Origin: Brevibacillus sp042683565
Lineage (GTDB): Bacteria > Bacillota > Bacilli > Brevibacillales > Brevibacillaceae
DNA: 64,000 bases
Direction of reading: 5' to 3'
NCBI RefSeq assembly: GCF_042683565.1
Contig: NZ_JBHUJW010000009.1
Location: forward strand, 1-64,000
The translations under genes were made by a program, and so were the position numbers. Positions 41,591 to 49,875 of the stretch are shown here, piece after piece. How positions within the stretch are numbered: position 1 is the stretch's first letter; every line of letters begins with the position of its first letter. The notes under the pieces were generated by a model. That model was not told the origin of the DNA. It did no database searches and saw only the letters and a program-made list of their open reading frames with translations.

Positions 41591-43192
41591 TTGTTTAAAC
41601 GCTGGGGCATTCAATGGAAAATTATGCTGCTTTCCGTCGGCATCGTCCTGTTCTCTCTCTTGATCGGCGGGCTGATCCTCGTGGGAGGCGTCATCCGGCT
41701 GACTGAGACGCAGCTCGGCCAACGCCTGATGACGACAGCCCGCACTGTCGCGGAAATTCCGCTTGTCCAGACGAGCATCCAGAAGCCGGACGGCTGGAAG
41801 ATCATCGCTCCGACCGCTCGCCGGCTGCGCATCGTCAACGACGTGACCTACATCGTCGTGCTGAACATGGACCGCATCCGCTTCTCCGACCCAAGGGAGG
41901 AGAGAATCGGCACGGTCTTTCGCGATCAGGCAGTGGAAGAGGCGTATGCGGAACACTCGTATATCCAGAGGGTGCGCGGCGAGCTCGGCCTCGCCCTGCG
42001 CGCGTACGTGCCGATCATGGACGACCAGCATCAGCAGGTCGGGGTCGTCCTCGTTGGCAGAGTCATGCCCGGCATCTGGGAAATCATGCAGGGCGAACGC
42101 GGCAACATCGTCCTGACGTTCTGTCTCTCCCTGCTGTTCGGCGTGTGGGGCTCGTACCAGCTGGCCCGCCACATGAAAAAGCAAATGTTCAACCTGGAGC
42201 CGGAGGAAATCGCCCGTATTCTCGTTGAGCGGACGGCCACCTTTCACGCTATGCACGAAGGGGTCATCGCCATCGACAATCAGGAGCGGATCACCATTTT
42301 CAACGACAGGGCCAAACAAATATTCGGCATCGACGGGGAACTGGATGTGCTGGGCCTGCCGATCCGTTCCGTGCTGCACGACACGCGGCTGCCGGAAGTG
42401 CTGGAGCTGCAAAAAAACATCCTGAACACCGAGCTGCACGTCGGAAATACGCTGCTCTGGTCCAACCGCTTTTTGATCAAGGTCGAGGACAAGGTCGTCG
42501 GGGCGCTGGCGATCTTCCAGGATCGGACCGAGGTCGCGCGGATGGCCGAGGAGCTGACAGGCGTCAAGGAATTCGTCGGGGCCTTGCGCGTGCAAAACCA
42601 CGAGCACATGAACAAGCTGCATACGATCGCCGGTCTGCTTCAGCTCCAGCAGTACGACAAGGCGCTCGCCTACCTGTTCGAGGTACGCGATCAGCAGGAG
42701 GAACTGACCTCTTTTCTGACCACGCGGATCACAGACGAGAACATCTCCGGCCTGTTGCTCGGCAAGGTGAGCCGCGGGCGGGAGCTGGGCATTCGCGTGA
42801 CGATTGACCGTCTGAGCCATCTGGAGCGCTTTCCGCCGTACATGGACCACCATGATTTTGTGCTGATCCTTGGCAATCTGATTGAAAACGCTTTCGATTC
42901 TCTCGAAAAAAGCGACCGCCCGGACAAGGAAATCACGATCAGTATCGAGCAGGACAGCGAAATCTGCTCCCTGCTGGTGGAAGACAACGGAATCGGGATG
43001 GATGAAGATACGCTCGCGCGAATGCTGGAGCGCGGTTTTTCCACCAAGGAGCCGAAGCATCGCGGACTCGGCATGTATCTGGTGCATCAGCAGGTGAAAA
43101 AAGGGAGAGGCGAGCTGGAATGCCGCTCCCGTCCCGGACAAGGAGCCAGCTTTCTCATTACGTTTCCCATGAAGGAGGTGAATGAACAGTGA
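41591..43192 (+). CDS. dctS: C4-dicarboxylate sensor kinase DctS (CitA/DcuS family)
   Basis: 533 aa from TTG 41591 (GGAAGGAAG upstream). Helix 1 (~12-35), an extracytoplasmic PDC-type sensor (~38-165), helix 2 (~170-190), then a PAS domain (~210-320, HEGVIAIDNQERITIFN). The kinase core has LRVQNHEHMNKLHTIAGLLQ with the phospho-acceptor His (~338), and ATPase boxes NLIENAFDSLE, DNGIGMDED and HRGLGMYLV. Domain order is that of the citrate/dicarboxylate sensors. GTGA overlap with dctR. Confidence 0.9.
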   Translation: MFKRWGIQWKIMLLSVGIVLFSLLIGGLILVGGVIRLTETQLGQRLMTTARTVAEIPLVQTSIQKPDGWKIIAPTARRLRIVNDVTYIVVLNMDRIRFSDPREERIGTVFRDQAVEEAYAEHSYIQRVRGELGLALRAYVPIMDDQHQQVGVVLVGRVMPGIWEIMQGERGNIVLTFCLSLLFGVWGSYQLARHMKKQMFNLEPEEIARILVERTATFHAMHEGVIAIDNQERITIFNDRAKQIFGIDGELDVLGLPIRSVLHDTRLPEVLELQKNILNTELHVGNTLLWSNRFLIKVEDKVVGALAIFQDRTEVARMAEELTGVKEFVGALRVQNHEHMNKLHTIAGLLQLQQYDKALAYLFEVRDQQEELTSFLTTRITDENISGLLLGKVSRGRELGIRVTIDRLSHLERFPPYMDHHDFVLILGNLIENAFDSLEKSDRPDKEITISIEQDSEICSLLVEDNGIGMDEDTLARMLERGFSTKEPKHRGLGMYLVHQQVKKGRGELECRSRPGQGASFLITFPMKEVNEQ

Positions 43193-43908
43193 CGGAGCAG
43201 ACGATTCGCGTCGTCGTCATCGAGGATGATCCGATGGTGCAGGAAATCAACACGCAATTCATCGAGCGCGTTCCCGGTTTTGCCGTGGTGGGTGTCGCTG
43301 CAAACGGGGCAGAGGGAATCAGGCTGGTCGAGGAGCTGGCGCCCGATCTGGTCGTGATGGACGTCTTCATGCCCGTGCAGGACGGGATCAAGGCGCTGGT
43401 CGAGCTGCGTGCCCGCGGTCAGGCCGTCGATGTGATCGTCATTACGGCGGCCAAGGACAAGCCGACCATTTCTGCCATGCTGCGCAACGGCGCCATGGAT
43501 TACATCATCAAGCCTTTCCAGTTCGGCCGGATTCGGCAGTCGCTGGAATCGTACCGTCTCTATCGCCAGCAGCTCCGTCGGGAGGGCGTGGCGTCCCAGG
43601 AGGAAGTGGACCGTCTCCTGTTCCGCCAATCGGCAGAGCAACACGGGACGGGCAGCGAGCAAGTCGCAGACACGGGAGCGTTGCCCAAGGGGCTGCATGC
43701 TGTTACCCTGGATCAGATCGTCCGCCAGCTCGATCGGGAGCATCAGTCGCTGTCGGCCGAAGAAGTGGCGGAGCGCGTCGGCATCGCCAGAGTGACGGCC
43801 AGGCGCTATCTGGACTATCTGGTAAAAGTGGGAGGAGTGCGGCTCGATGTCAGCTACGGCGGTATCGGCAGGCCGACCAATCGCTACATGCGGGTACGCA
43901 AGCCATAG
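43189..43908 (+). CDS. dctR: Response regulator DctR (CitB/DcuR family)
   Basis: 239 aa from GTG 43189 (GAAGGAGGTG). Receiver: VVVIEDDPMVQEIN, phospho-Asp in LVVMDVFMPVQDGIKAL (~56), Lys in DYIIKPFQFGRI. The C-terminal DNA-binding part fits the CitB type: AEEVAERVGIARVTARRYLDYL. Expected to activate dctA, whose promoter carries four 9-bp repeats. Confidence 0.9.
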   Translation: MTEQTIRVVVIEDDPMVQEINTQFIERVPGFAVVGVAANGAEGIRLVEELAPDLVVMDVFMPVQDGIKALVELRARGQAVDVIVITAAKDKPTISAMLRNGAMDYIIKPFQFGRIRQSLESYRLYRQQLRREGVASQEEVDRLLFRQSAEQHGTGSEQVADTGALPKGLHAVTLDQIVRQLDREHQSLSAEEVAERVGIARVTARRYLDYLVKVGGVRLDVSYGGIGRPTNRYMRVRKP

Positions 43909-44072
43909 ACGGGAGGTGGACGAGCAGGACCGGTTGCAGCATGAGCTGTATGAAATCAAAAATGGAAAATCAGTGACAGCAACCGCGAAATGAGGGAGCG
44001 GTCGGAGCATAGAAATAAAATCGTAGATCGACTTCAAACGGGCGTACATAGAAATAAGAGGAGAAATGCGGG

Positions 44073-45002
44073 ATGAACAAAGGAAAAGCATTGCGCGCAG
44101 GTGATACGATCGGACTGGTGGCTACTTCCAGCCCGGCGACGGAGGAACAGCTGGTCAAATCGATTGCGGAGCTGGAATCGTTCGGCTTCAAGGTAAAGGT
44201 CAGCGGTACGTGCCGGGAGCGGTACGGGGGATATCTGGCCGGAACGCCGCAGCAGCGCGCGTTTGAGTTGAACGCAATGTTCGCCGATGACGAGGTGGAC
44301 GGCATCATGTGCATGCGGGGCGGCTACGGTGCCCCGCAAATTTTGCATTTGCTCGATTACGACTGTATCGCGCAAAACCCCAAGCTGTTCGTCGGTTACA
44401 GCGACATCACGGCGCTGCATACGGCTTTCGGACAGCAGGCGTCCCTGGCTACCTTGCACGGGCCGATGGCGACTTCCGACATTGCGCAAGGGATGAACGA
44501 CTGGACGGCCCAGTATTTGCTTCGCGCCTTGACCCGTCCCGAGCCGCTCGGCGCAATCATCAACCCGCCGGACGAAGAAATCGTCTGTCTGGTGGAAGGG
44601 CAAGCCGCAGGACCGGTCGTAGGCGGAAATCTCGCGCTGATCGCCGCGTTGATGGGGACGCCGTATCAGCTCGATACACGGGGCAAGCTGTTGTTCCTCG
44701 AGGACATCGCCGAAGAGCCGTACCGGATCGACCGCATGCTGACCCAGCTGGCACTCGGCGGGCTGTTTGACGACTGCGCGGGCATCATTATCGGGACATG
44801 GACGGATTGCGAACCGAAAAAGCGGGAAGGCTTCACGGTCTGGGACGTCTTTCAAAATATCGTCGTGCCGTACCAAAAGCCGACAGTCTGGAATGTTCAA
44901 ATCGGCCACGGGGCGACCAACATGGCGCTGCCGCTGGGCGTGCAGGCGAGCCTGGATGCGACGAGCTGCCAATTGATCATCGAGGAGAGTGTGACGGTAT
45001 GA
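44073..45002 (+). CDS. ldcA: LD-carboxypeptidase, S66 family
   Basis: 309 aa. Serine peptidase that trims the terminal D-Ala from murein tetrapeptides (L,D bond), or a MccF-like immunity peptidase. Nucleophile Ser in KLFVGYSDITALH (~112), Glu in LLFLEDIAEEPYRIDR (~207), and His in NVQIGHGATNMALPLG (~277); also MRGGYGAPQIL. ATG 44073 with GAGGAG upstream. No signal peptide, so probably cytosolic murein-peptide recycling. Its stop overlaps the start of the M20 hydrolase, making a two-gene operon, as with B. subtilis ykfA neighbours. Confidence 0.88.
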   Translation: MNKGKALRAGDTIGLVATSSPATEEQLVKSIAELESFGFKVKVSGTCRERYGGYLAGTPQQRAFELNAMFADDEVDGIMCMRGGYGAPQILHLLDYDCIAQNPKLFVGYSDITALHTAFGQQASLATLHGPMATSDIAQGMNDWTAQYLLRALTRPEPLGAIINPPDEEIVCLVEGQAAGPVVGGNLALIAALMGTPYQLDTRGKLLFLEDIAEEPYRIDRMLTQLALGGLFDDCAGIIIGTWTDCEPKKREGFTVWDVFQNIVVPYQKPTVWNVQIGHGATNMALPLGVQASLDATSCQLIIEESVTV

Positions 45003-46216
45003 AGGCACCGTTGACCGGCCAAATCTGGCAGCAGGCGCAGGAGCTTTTGCCGTGGCTCACACAGGTGCGGCGCGATTTTCACCAATATCCCGAACTCGGC
45101 ATGGAGGAATTCCGCACGCAGGAGCAGATCATCCGCTACCTTGAAGAAATAGGCATCCCTTATTGCAAATCCGCCGGGACGGGTGTGGTCGGCGTGATTG
45201 AAGGCGCGGCTCCGGGAGCAGTCGTCGCCCTGCGCGGGGATATGGACGCTCTGCCGATTCATGAGCAAAATGACACTCTCTACCGCTCGCAGGTGCCGGG
45301 CAAGATGCACGCCTGTGGACACGATGCGCACATGACCTGCCTGCTGGGGGCAGCCCGCATCCTGAATGCGCTGCGCGGCGAGCTGTCCGGCGTCGTCAAA
45401 CTGTTTTTCCAGCCGGCCGAGGAGACGGTGGGCGGAGCGCTGCCGATGATTCGCGAAGGGGTGCTGGATAATCCCCGCGTCGAGGCCGTCTTTGGCCTGC
45501 ATGTGTCCGCCGATTTGCCGGCCGGAAAGATCGCGGTCAAGTACGGGCAGATGAACGCAGCCTCGGACGATGCACACATTACGGTACGGGGGGAAAACGG
45601 CCACGGGGCGTATCCGCACAAAGGCCGGGACGCCATCGTCATCGCCGCCCATGTGATTACCGCGCTGCAGACGGTCGTCAGCCGCAACGTAGACCCCCGG
45701 GAGGCTGCTGTCGTCACGATCGGGATGATCGCGGGCGGGACGGCCCCGAATATTTTGGCACAGGAAGTCAAGCTGACAGGGACGATCCGCACGCTGGACA
45801 AAAACGTCCGCGCGCTCGTCAAGGAACGGGTGCGCGAGGTCGCCGAGCTGACGGCGCGCAGCCTGGGGGGATCGGCACAGGTCGAATTCGCGGAAGGCTA
45901 CACATCCCTGATCAACGACAAGGAGCTGGTAGATCAGGTAAAGCGCTGCGGCGAGGCGCTGCTCGGATCAGGTAACGTCCGCGTCAACGACTTCCCGATG
46001 ATGGGAGTCGAAGATTTCGCCTTCTTCGCCGAACAAGTGCCGGGCGCTTTTTACCATCTCGGGGTGCGCAACGAGGAAAAGGACTGCATCTATCCTGTCC
46101 ATCACCCGCGCTTTGACATCGACGAGCGCAGCCTGGCTGTGGGAGCGGCCATGCAGGCGTACAATGCGATCGCCTTTTTGCAGGAGCGTGCGCTGCGCTC
46201 GCAGGCGGAAAAGTAA
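44999..46216 (+). CDS. M20-family amidohydrolase
   Basis: 405 aa from ATG 44999 (GAGGAGAG upstream). RRDFHQYPELGMEEFRTQEQ near the N-terminus, VVALRGDMDALPI, MHACGHDAHMTCLLGAA, FQPAEETVGGAL, and VEDFAFFAEQVPGAFYHLG carry the Zn/Mn ligands of the IAA-amino-acid/hippurate hydrolase group. It deacylates N-acyl amino acids or splits dipeptide-like amides. Coupled to ldcA by ATGA, it may process peptides released from murein; that is inference. Confidence 0.88.
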   Translation: MKAPLTGQIWQQAQELLPWLTQVRRDFHQYPELGMEEFRTQEQIIRYLEEIGIPYCKSAGTGVVGVIEGAAPGAVVALRGDMDALPIHEQNDTLYRSQVPGKMHACGHDAHMTCLLGAARILNALRGELSGVVKLFFQPAEETVGGALPMIREGVLDNPRVEAVFGLHVSADLPAGKIAVKYGQMNAASDDAHITVRGENGHGAYPHKGRDAIVIAAHVITALQTVVSRNVDPREAAVVTIGMIAGGTAPNILAQEVKLTGTIRTLDKNVRALVKERVREVAELTARSLGGSAQVEFAEGYTSLINDKELVDQVKRCGEALLGSGNVRVNDFPMMGVEDFAFFAEQVPGAFYHLGVRNEEKDCIYPVHHPRFDIDERSLAVGAAMQAYNAIAFLQERALRSQAEK

Positions 46217-46300
46217 GGGCGCTCTGACGGGTATAGCGAGCATCTTTCGGCGGTACACTACAGACGTTCTTTGATTTCCATGAAAGGAAGATGTGTCTGT

Positions 46301-46753
46301 ATGAGCACAACAATGAGCCGTCCTGTTACCGAGGTGTTGAACAAGCAGGTTGCCAACTGGTCCGTGATGTTTATAAAGCTCCATCACTTCCACTGGTATG
46401 TGCAGGGAGCAAATTTTTTCACCTTGCACGCCAAGTTCGAGGAGCTGTACAACGAGGCAGCCCAATACGTGGATGATCTCGCGGAGCGCCTGCTGGCTGT
46501 AGGGGGCAAGCCTGTGTCTACGATGAAGGCCTGTATCGAGCAGGCATCCATCAAGGAGGCGACAGGCGGTGAGTCTGCCGATCAGATGGTGCAGGCGGTG
46601 GTCAGTGACTTTACGACTATTGTCAGCGAGCTGAAGGAAGGAATTGCCGCTGCCGAAGCGGCAGGCGACGAAGCGACTGCCGACATGTTCCTTGGCATGA
46701 CGGAAACGCTGGAAAAGCACATGTGGATGCTGAAATCGTTTTTAGGCAAGTAA
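46301..46753 (+). CDS. dps: Dps-family DNA-protection / ferritin-like protein
   Basis: 150 aa. Dodecameric miniferritin that oxidises and stores Fe2+ and protects DNA. The inter-subunit ferroxidase residues are visible: LHHFHWYVQG (His) and HAKFEELYNEAAQYVDDLAER (His, Asp, Glu). ATG 46301 chosen (MSTTMSRPV); in-frame ATGs at 46271 and 46280 exist, but GAAAGGAAG lies between them and 46301. Monocistronic, with a terminator at 46773-46811. Confidence 0.92.
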   Translation: MSTTMSRPVTEVLNKQVANWSVMFIKLHHFHWYVQGANFFTLHAKFEELYNEAAQYVDDLAERLLAVGGKPVSTMKACIEQASIKEATGGESADQMVQAVVSDFTTIVSELKEGIAAAEAAGDEATADMFLGMTETLEKHMWMLKSFLGK

Positions 46754-46772
46754 AACGTATAGGTAAACAGAG

Positions 46773-46811
46773 CAGGCCGATGTCCGGTTGTCCCGGGATT
46801 GGCTTGTTTTT
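46773..46811 (+). terminator. Intrinsic terminator after dps
   Basis: CAGGCCGATGTCCGG (46773-46787) pairs with CCCGGGATTGGCTTG (46792-46806) with wobble pairs and a mismatch, then TTTTT. Confidence 0.6.
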
Positions 46812-47010
46812 GTACCGTGAATGGCCTATGCAGCACTTTGGCCGCCATCTGTGCGGCAAAGGCTCTGCAAAGGCTGGACGGACCTCCGAAGAAAGTGCCA
46901 TTCAGATCTGCTGGGACAACCCCTTGTTCCCAAGAGTCGCCCACTAGTGTAAACTAGCTGTGTGATAAAAACAAGAAAGCACTTTCATGATGGAAAGGAT
47001 GTTCAATCCA

Positions 47011-47949
47011 ATGGCATCGCCTTACGTTACGTTTAACCGCGAGCAGTGGAAGGCTCTGCGGGCTTCCACGCCGTTGACGATATCCGATGAGGAACTGGCC
47101 TGTTTGCAAGGCGTGAATGAGAATGTGTCCATGACCGAGGTTGCCGATATTTACCTCCCTCTTTCACGCCTGCTCAATCTGTACGTAGGGGCGACGCAGG
47201 AGCTGTATCAGGCGACTCACACCTTCCTCGGCAACAAGGACGGGAAGGTGCCTTTTATTATCGGCATCGCCGGCAGTGTGGCCGTTGGCAAAAGTACGAT
47301 CGCGCGGATTTTGCAGACGCTCCTGTCCCGCTGGCCGAACCATCCCAAGGTCGATCTCGTGACGACGGACGGCTTCCTGTATCCGAACCGGGTGCTGGAT
47401 GAGCGCGGGATCATGAAGCGCAAAGGCTTCCCCGAAAGCTACGACTTGCGCAAGTTCATCCGATTTTTGTCTGACGTGAAATCAGGGATTGCTGAAGTGA
47501 AAGCGCCTGTTTACTCCCATCTCTTCTACGACATCGTGCCGGGGGAATGGCAGACGGTGCGCCAGCCCGACATCCTGATCGTGGAGGGGCTGAACGTCTT
47601 GCAGCCGCCGCGGGAGTCGGAAAGCGAACAGCGCATTTCCGAAGTCATCGTCTCGGATTTCTTTGATTTCACCATCTACGTCCACGCAGACGAAAAAGAC
47701 ATTTTGCAATGGTATGTAGAGCGGTTCAAGCTGCTGCGGAAGACGGCCTTTTCCAATCCTTCCTCGTATTTCCGCCGCTACGCCGACTTGTCTGACGAAG
47801 AAGCAACAGAAGTCGCAACCGGCATCTGGCAGGAAATCAACGGCGCGAACCTTCGCCTTAATATTTTGCCAACCCGGGTCCGAGCCCAGCTGATCCTCGA
47901 CAAAGGGCAGGATCACATGGTGCAGAGCGTGAAGCTGCGCAAGCTGTAG
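47011..47949 (+). CDS. coaA: Pantothenate kinase type I
   Basis: First step of coenzyme A synthesis. About 312 aa from ATG 47011; ATGs at 46987, 46990 and 46999 in the same frame are alternatives, since AAAGGA at 46992 suits 47011 best. P-loop GIAGSVAVGKSTIARIL (~86-102), TTDGFLYPNRVL, KGFPESYDL, and VEGLNVLQ are classical CoaA. Bacillales often use type I or III; here it is type I. Ends at the terminator 48035-48064. Confidence 0.93.
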   Translation: MASPYVTFNREQWKALRASTPLTISDEELACLQGVNENVSMTEVADIYLPLSRLLNLYVGATQELYQATHTFLGNKDGKVPFIIGIAGSVAVGKSTIARILQTLLSRWPNHPKVDLVTTDGFLYPNRVLDERGIMKRKGFPESYDLRKFIRFLSDVKSGIAEVKAPVYSHLFYDIVPGEWQTVRQPDILIVEGLNVLQPPRESESEQRISEVIVSDFFDFTIYVHADEKDILQWYVERFKLLRKTAFSNPSSYFRRYADLSDEEATEVATGIWQEINGANLRLNILPTRVRAQLILDKGQDHMVQSVKLRKL

Positions 47950-48034
47950 AAGCCGCGTTTCGTGGACAGGCACGGGATGGATGTTCGGTCAGAGCAGCAT
48001 CGCTCCTGATCGCCACATGCTCGCGGCAGACGTT

Positions 48035-48064
48035 AGAGGGGCACGAAAATGCTCCTCTTTTTTT
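48035..48064 (+). terminator. Intrinsic terminator after coaA
   Basis: AGAGGGGCA (48035-48043) pairs with TGCTCCTCT (48050-48058) with one wobble pair, followed by a run of T to 48064. Confidence 0.78.
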
Positions 48065-48216
48065 GGCTTGGCGCAGCCAAGTTATCCGCCAGCTGTCTAC
48101 AATCGGTCAAAGTGCAGGACGTCGAACCGGATGTTTACCTTGTTCCTAATCCGCAAATTGCTCCTGTACACAGACAGACGACATGCTACGATGAGGAAAA
48201 AAAGGAGTGAACGCAC

Positions 48217-48873
48217 TTGTACACGCCGCCGTATTTTGCCGTGACCGAACAGGATGAAATGATCGCATTCATGCAGCAGCATCCGTTTGCCTTGCTCATT
48301 TCCTACGCGGACGGGACAGATCCGGAGGTGACGCACCTCCCTCTGGAAGTGGAGAGCAGAGAGGACGGGCTGTACTTGACCGGACATATCGCCCGTAGCA
48401 ATCCGCAGGGAGGTATGTTGGACCAGGCGGGTGGTACGGTGCTGGCCGTTTTCCAGGGCGCGCATGCGTACGTCTCTTCCTCGTGGTACAGCCAGCCGGG
48501 GGTGCCGACGTGGAACTACATGGCCTTGCACGCATACGGTCAGGCTCGCATTGTCACGTCAGCCGAAAAAGTGGCACAGATGATGCGCAGTCTGCTGGAC
48601 AAATACGAGCAGGGACAACAGACGCCGACTACCTGGGAGGCGGTGCCGGAGAAGGTCATGGACGGCTTGCTGCGGGGGATCACCGCCTTTGAGATCAAGG
48701 TGGAGCGGATCGAGGCGAAGTACAAGCTGAGCCAAAACCGCAGCGAGCAGGATCGGCTCGCCGTCATTGCCCGGCTGGAAGCGGGCGGGAAGCAGGAAAG
48801 AGAAGTCGCGGCGGCGATGCGCACCGTCTGGCAGGAGCAGGCGAACCGCGTGTTTACGAAAACATCTCGATGA
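48217..48873 (+). CDS. paiB: PaiB-family FMN-binding regulator
   Basis: 218 aa from TTG 48217 with AAAAGGAGTG upstream. PaiB/PAI2 fold (FMN-binding split barrel): YTPPYFAVTEQDEMIAFMQQ at the N-terminus, THLPLEV, SSSWYSQPGVPTWNYMALHA and GLLRGITAFEIKVERIEAKYKL-like C-terminal part. In B. subtilis PaiB acts negatively on sporulation and exoenzyme genes; many relatives may simply bind FMN. Its last 20 nt overlap the 3' end of the convergent LysR gene. No paiA acetyltransferase partner is seen. Confidence 0.9.
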   Translation: MYTPPYFAVTEQDEMIAFMQQHPFALLISYADGTDPEVTHLPLEVESREDGLYLTGHIARSNPQGGMLDQAGGTVLAVFQGAHAYVSSSWYSQPGVPTWNYMALHAYGQARIVTSAEKVAQMMRSLLDKYEQGQQTPTTWEAVPEKVMDGLLRGITAFEIKVERIEAKYKLSQNRSEQDRLAVIARLEAGGKQEREVAAAMRTVWQEQANRVFTKTSR

Positions 48874-49723
48874 AGCGCTTGGCAGCCTTGGACAGATGGC
48901 GGTCCGTCTGCCAGACGACAGCGGCAGAGGAGGAGATCGAGGTGCCTTTCAGCTCGATGCCGCGAATCTGGTCGCCGCGATGCGTCTCCCACGCCGAGCG
49001 GGGGACGATGGACGCTCCGACTTTGGCCTGGACCATGCTGACGATGAGCGAGATGTCCGGGCATTCGCAAATGATGTGCGGCGTCACGCCCAGCCGGGCA
49101 AACTCCTTGTGGATCAGGTCGTAGATCCCGAGACCGGGGATGCTCGGCATAATCAGCGGGAGCTTGGCGATGTCGCGCATGTGGATGTACTTCGTGTCCG
49201 CGTGCGGAGAGTCGGCGGGCACGATCAGCACAAACGGCTCCTCCTCCAGCGGAATCGTGGTGCAGTTCGTGAGCGAGTGGGGCAGGCGCACGATGGCGAC
49301 CTCGATGGTTCGACGCTCCAGCCACTGGTTCAACAACTGCGTGTCACCCTTCCATACTTTGTACGTAATCAGCGGATAGTGCTGTTGAAACAGGCGAATG
49401 TGCTCGGGCAGGCGGTAGGCGGACAAGGCGCTGACGCCGATGGACAAACTCCCCCGAATGCCTTCGCCTGTTTCTTTTACTTCAGCGAGCGCCTCCTCCA
49501 TCTGGTGCACGATGCTTAGCGCCTGCCGGTACAAGGTGCGTCCGGCTTCGGTCAGCTCCATTCGCTTGCCGGATCGCTCCATGAGGGTGACGCCCAGCTC
49601 CTCCTCCATCTGTTTGAGCTGCTGGCTGAGCGGCGGCTGCGCCATATTCAGCCGCTTGGCCGCTCCGGTGATCTGGCCTTCCTCGGCGATGGCAATAAAG
49701 TAACGCAGCTGGCGTATATCCAT
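48854..49723 (-). CDS. LysR-family transcriptional regulator
   Basis: 289 aa from ATG 49723 (AAAAGGAAGGGG upstream on the minus strand). N-terminal helix-turn-helix: MDIRQLRYFIAIAEEGQITG, AAKRLNMAQPPLSQQLKQME. C-terminal effector domain ~90-285. Divergent from the purine-type permease with a 152-bp gap containing GATATGAAA inverted and direct repeats, so the permease gene and itself are the likely targets. The effector is unknown. Confidence 0.9.
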   Translation of the reverse strand: MDIRQLRYFIAIAEEGQITGAAKRLNMAQPPLSQQLKQMEEELGVTLMERSGKRMELTEAGRTLYRQALSIVHQMEEALAEVKETGEGIRGSLSIGVSALSAYRLPEHIRLFQQHYPLITYKVWKGDTQLLNQWLERRTIEVAIVRLPHSLTNCTTIPLEEEPFVLIVPADSPHADTKYIHMRDIAKLPLIMPSIPGLGIYDLIHKEFARLGVTPHIICECPDISLIVSMVQAKVGASIVPRSAWETHRGDQIRGIELKGTSISSSAAVVWQTDRHLSKAAKRFIEMFS

Positions 49724-49756
49724 GCGTACCCCTTCCTTTTGCGGATACAACTTTTC

Positions 49757-49804
49757 CATATGAAATCGATATGAAAGACAGATTAATTGGATATTTTTCA
49801 TATC
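49757..49804. promoter_or_regulatory. Repeated ATATGAAA elements, candidate LysR operator
   Basis: CATATGAAA (49757-49765), GATATGAAA (49768-49776) and the inverted TTTCATATC (49796-49804). The last two form a 9-bp inverted repeat with a 19-bp spacer; the first two are direct copies at an 11-bp period. All lie between the divergent LysR and permease genes. Confidence 0.5.
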
Positions 49805-49875
49805 AATGCTGCTATGATAGCATAAATTTCATGACTTCACATGGAACAGATACGGGAAGAAAGAAGGGAAGATTT

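Noticed and set aside
46229..46234. GGGTAT as a sigma-B -10 element for dps
   Set aside because: No GTTTAA-like -35 is present at the proper distance.
49724..49875. Purine riboswitch ahead of the purine-type permease
   Set aside because: The leader is short and lacks the purine-aptamer core; LysR-type repeats fill it.
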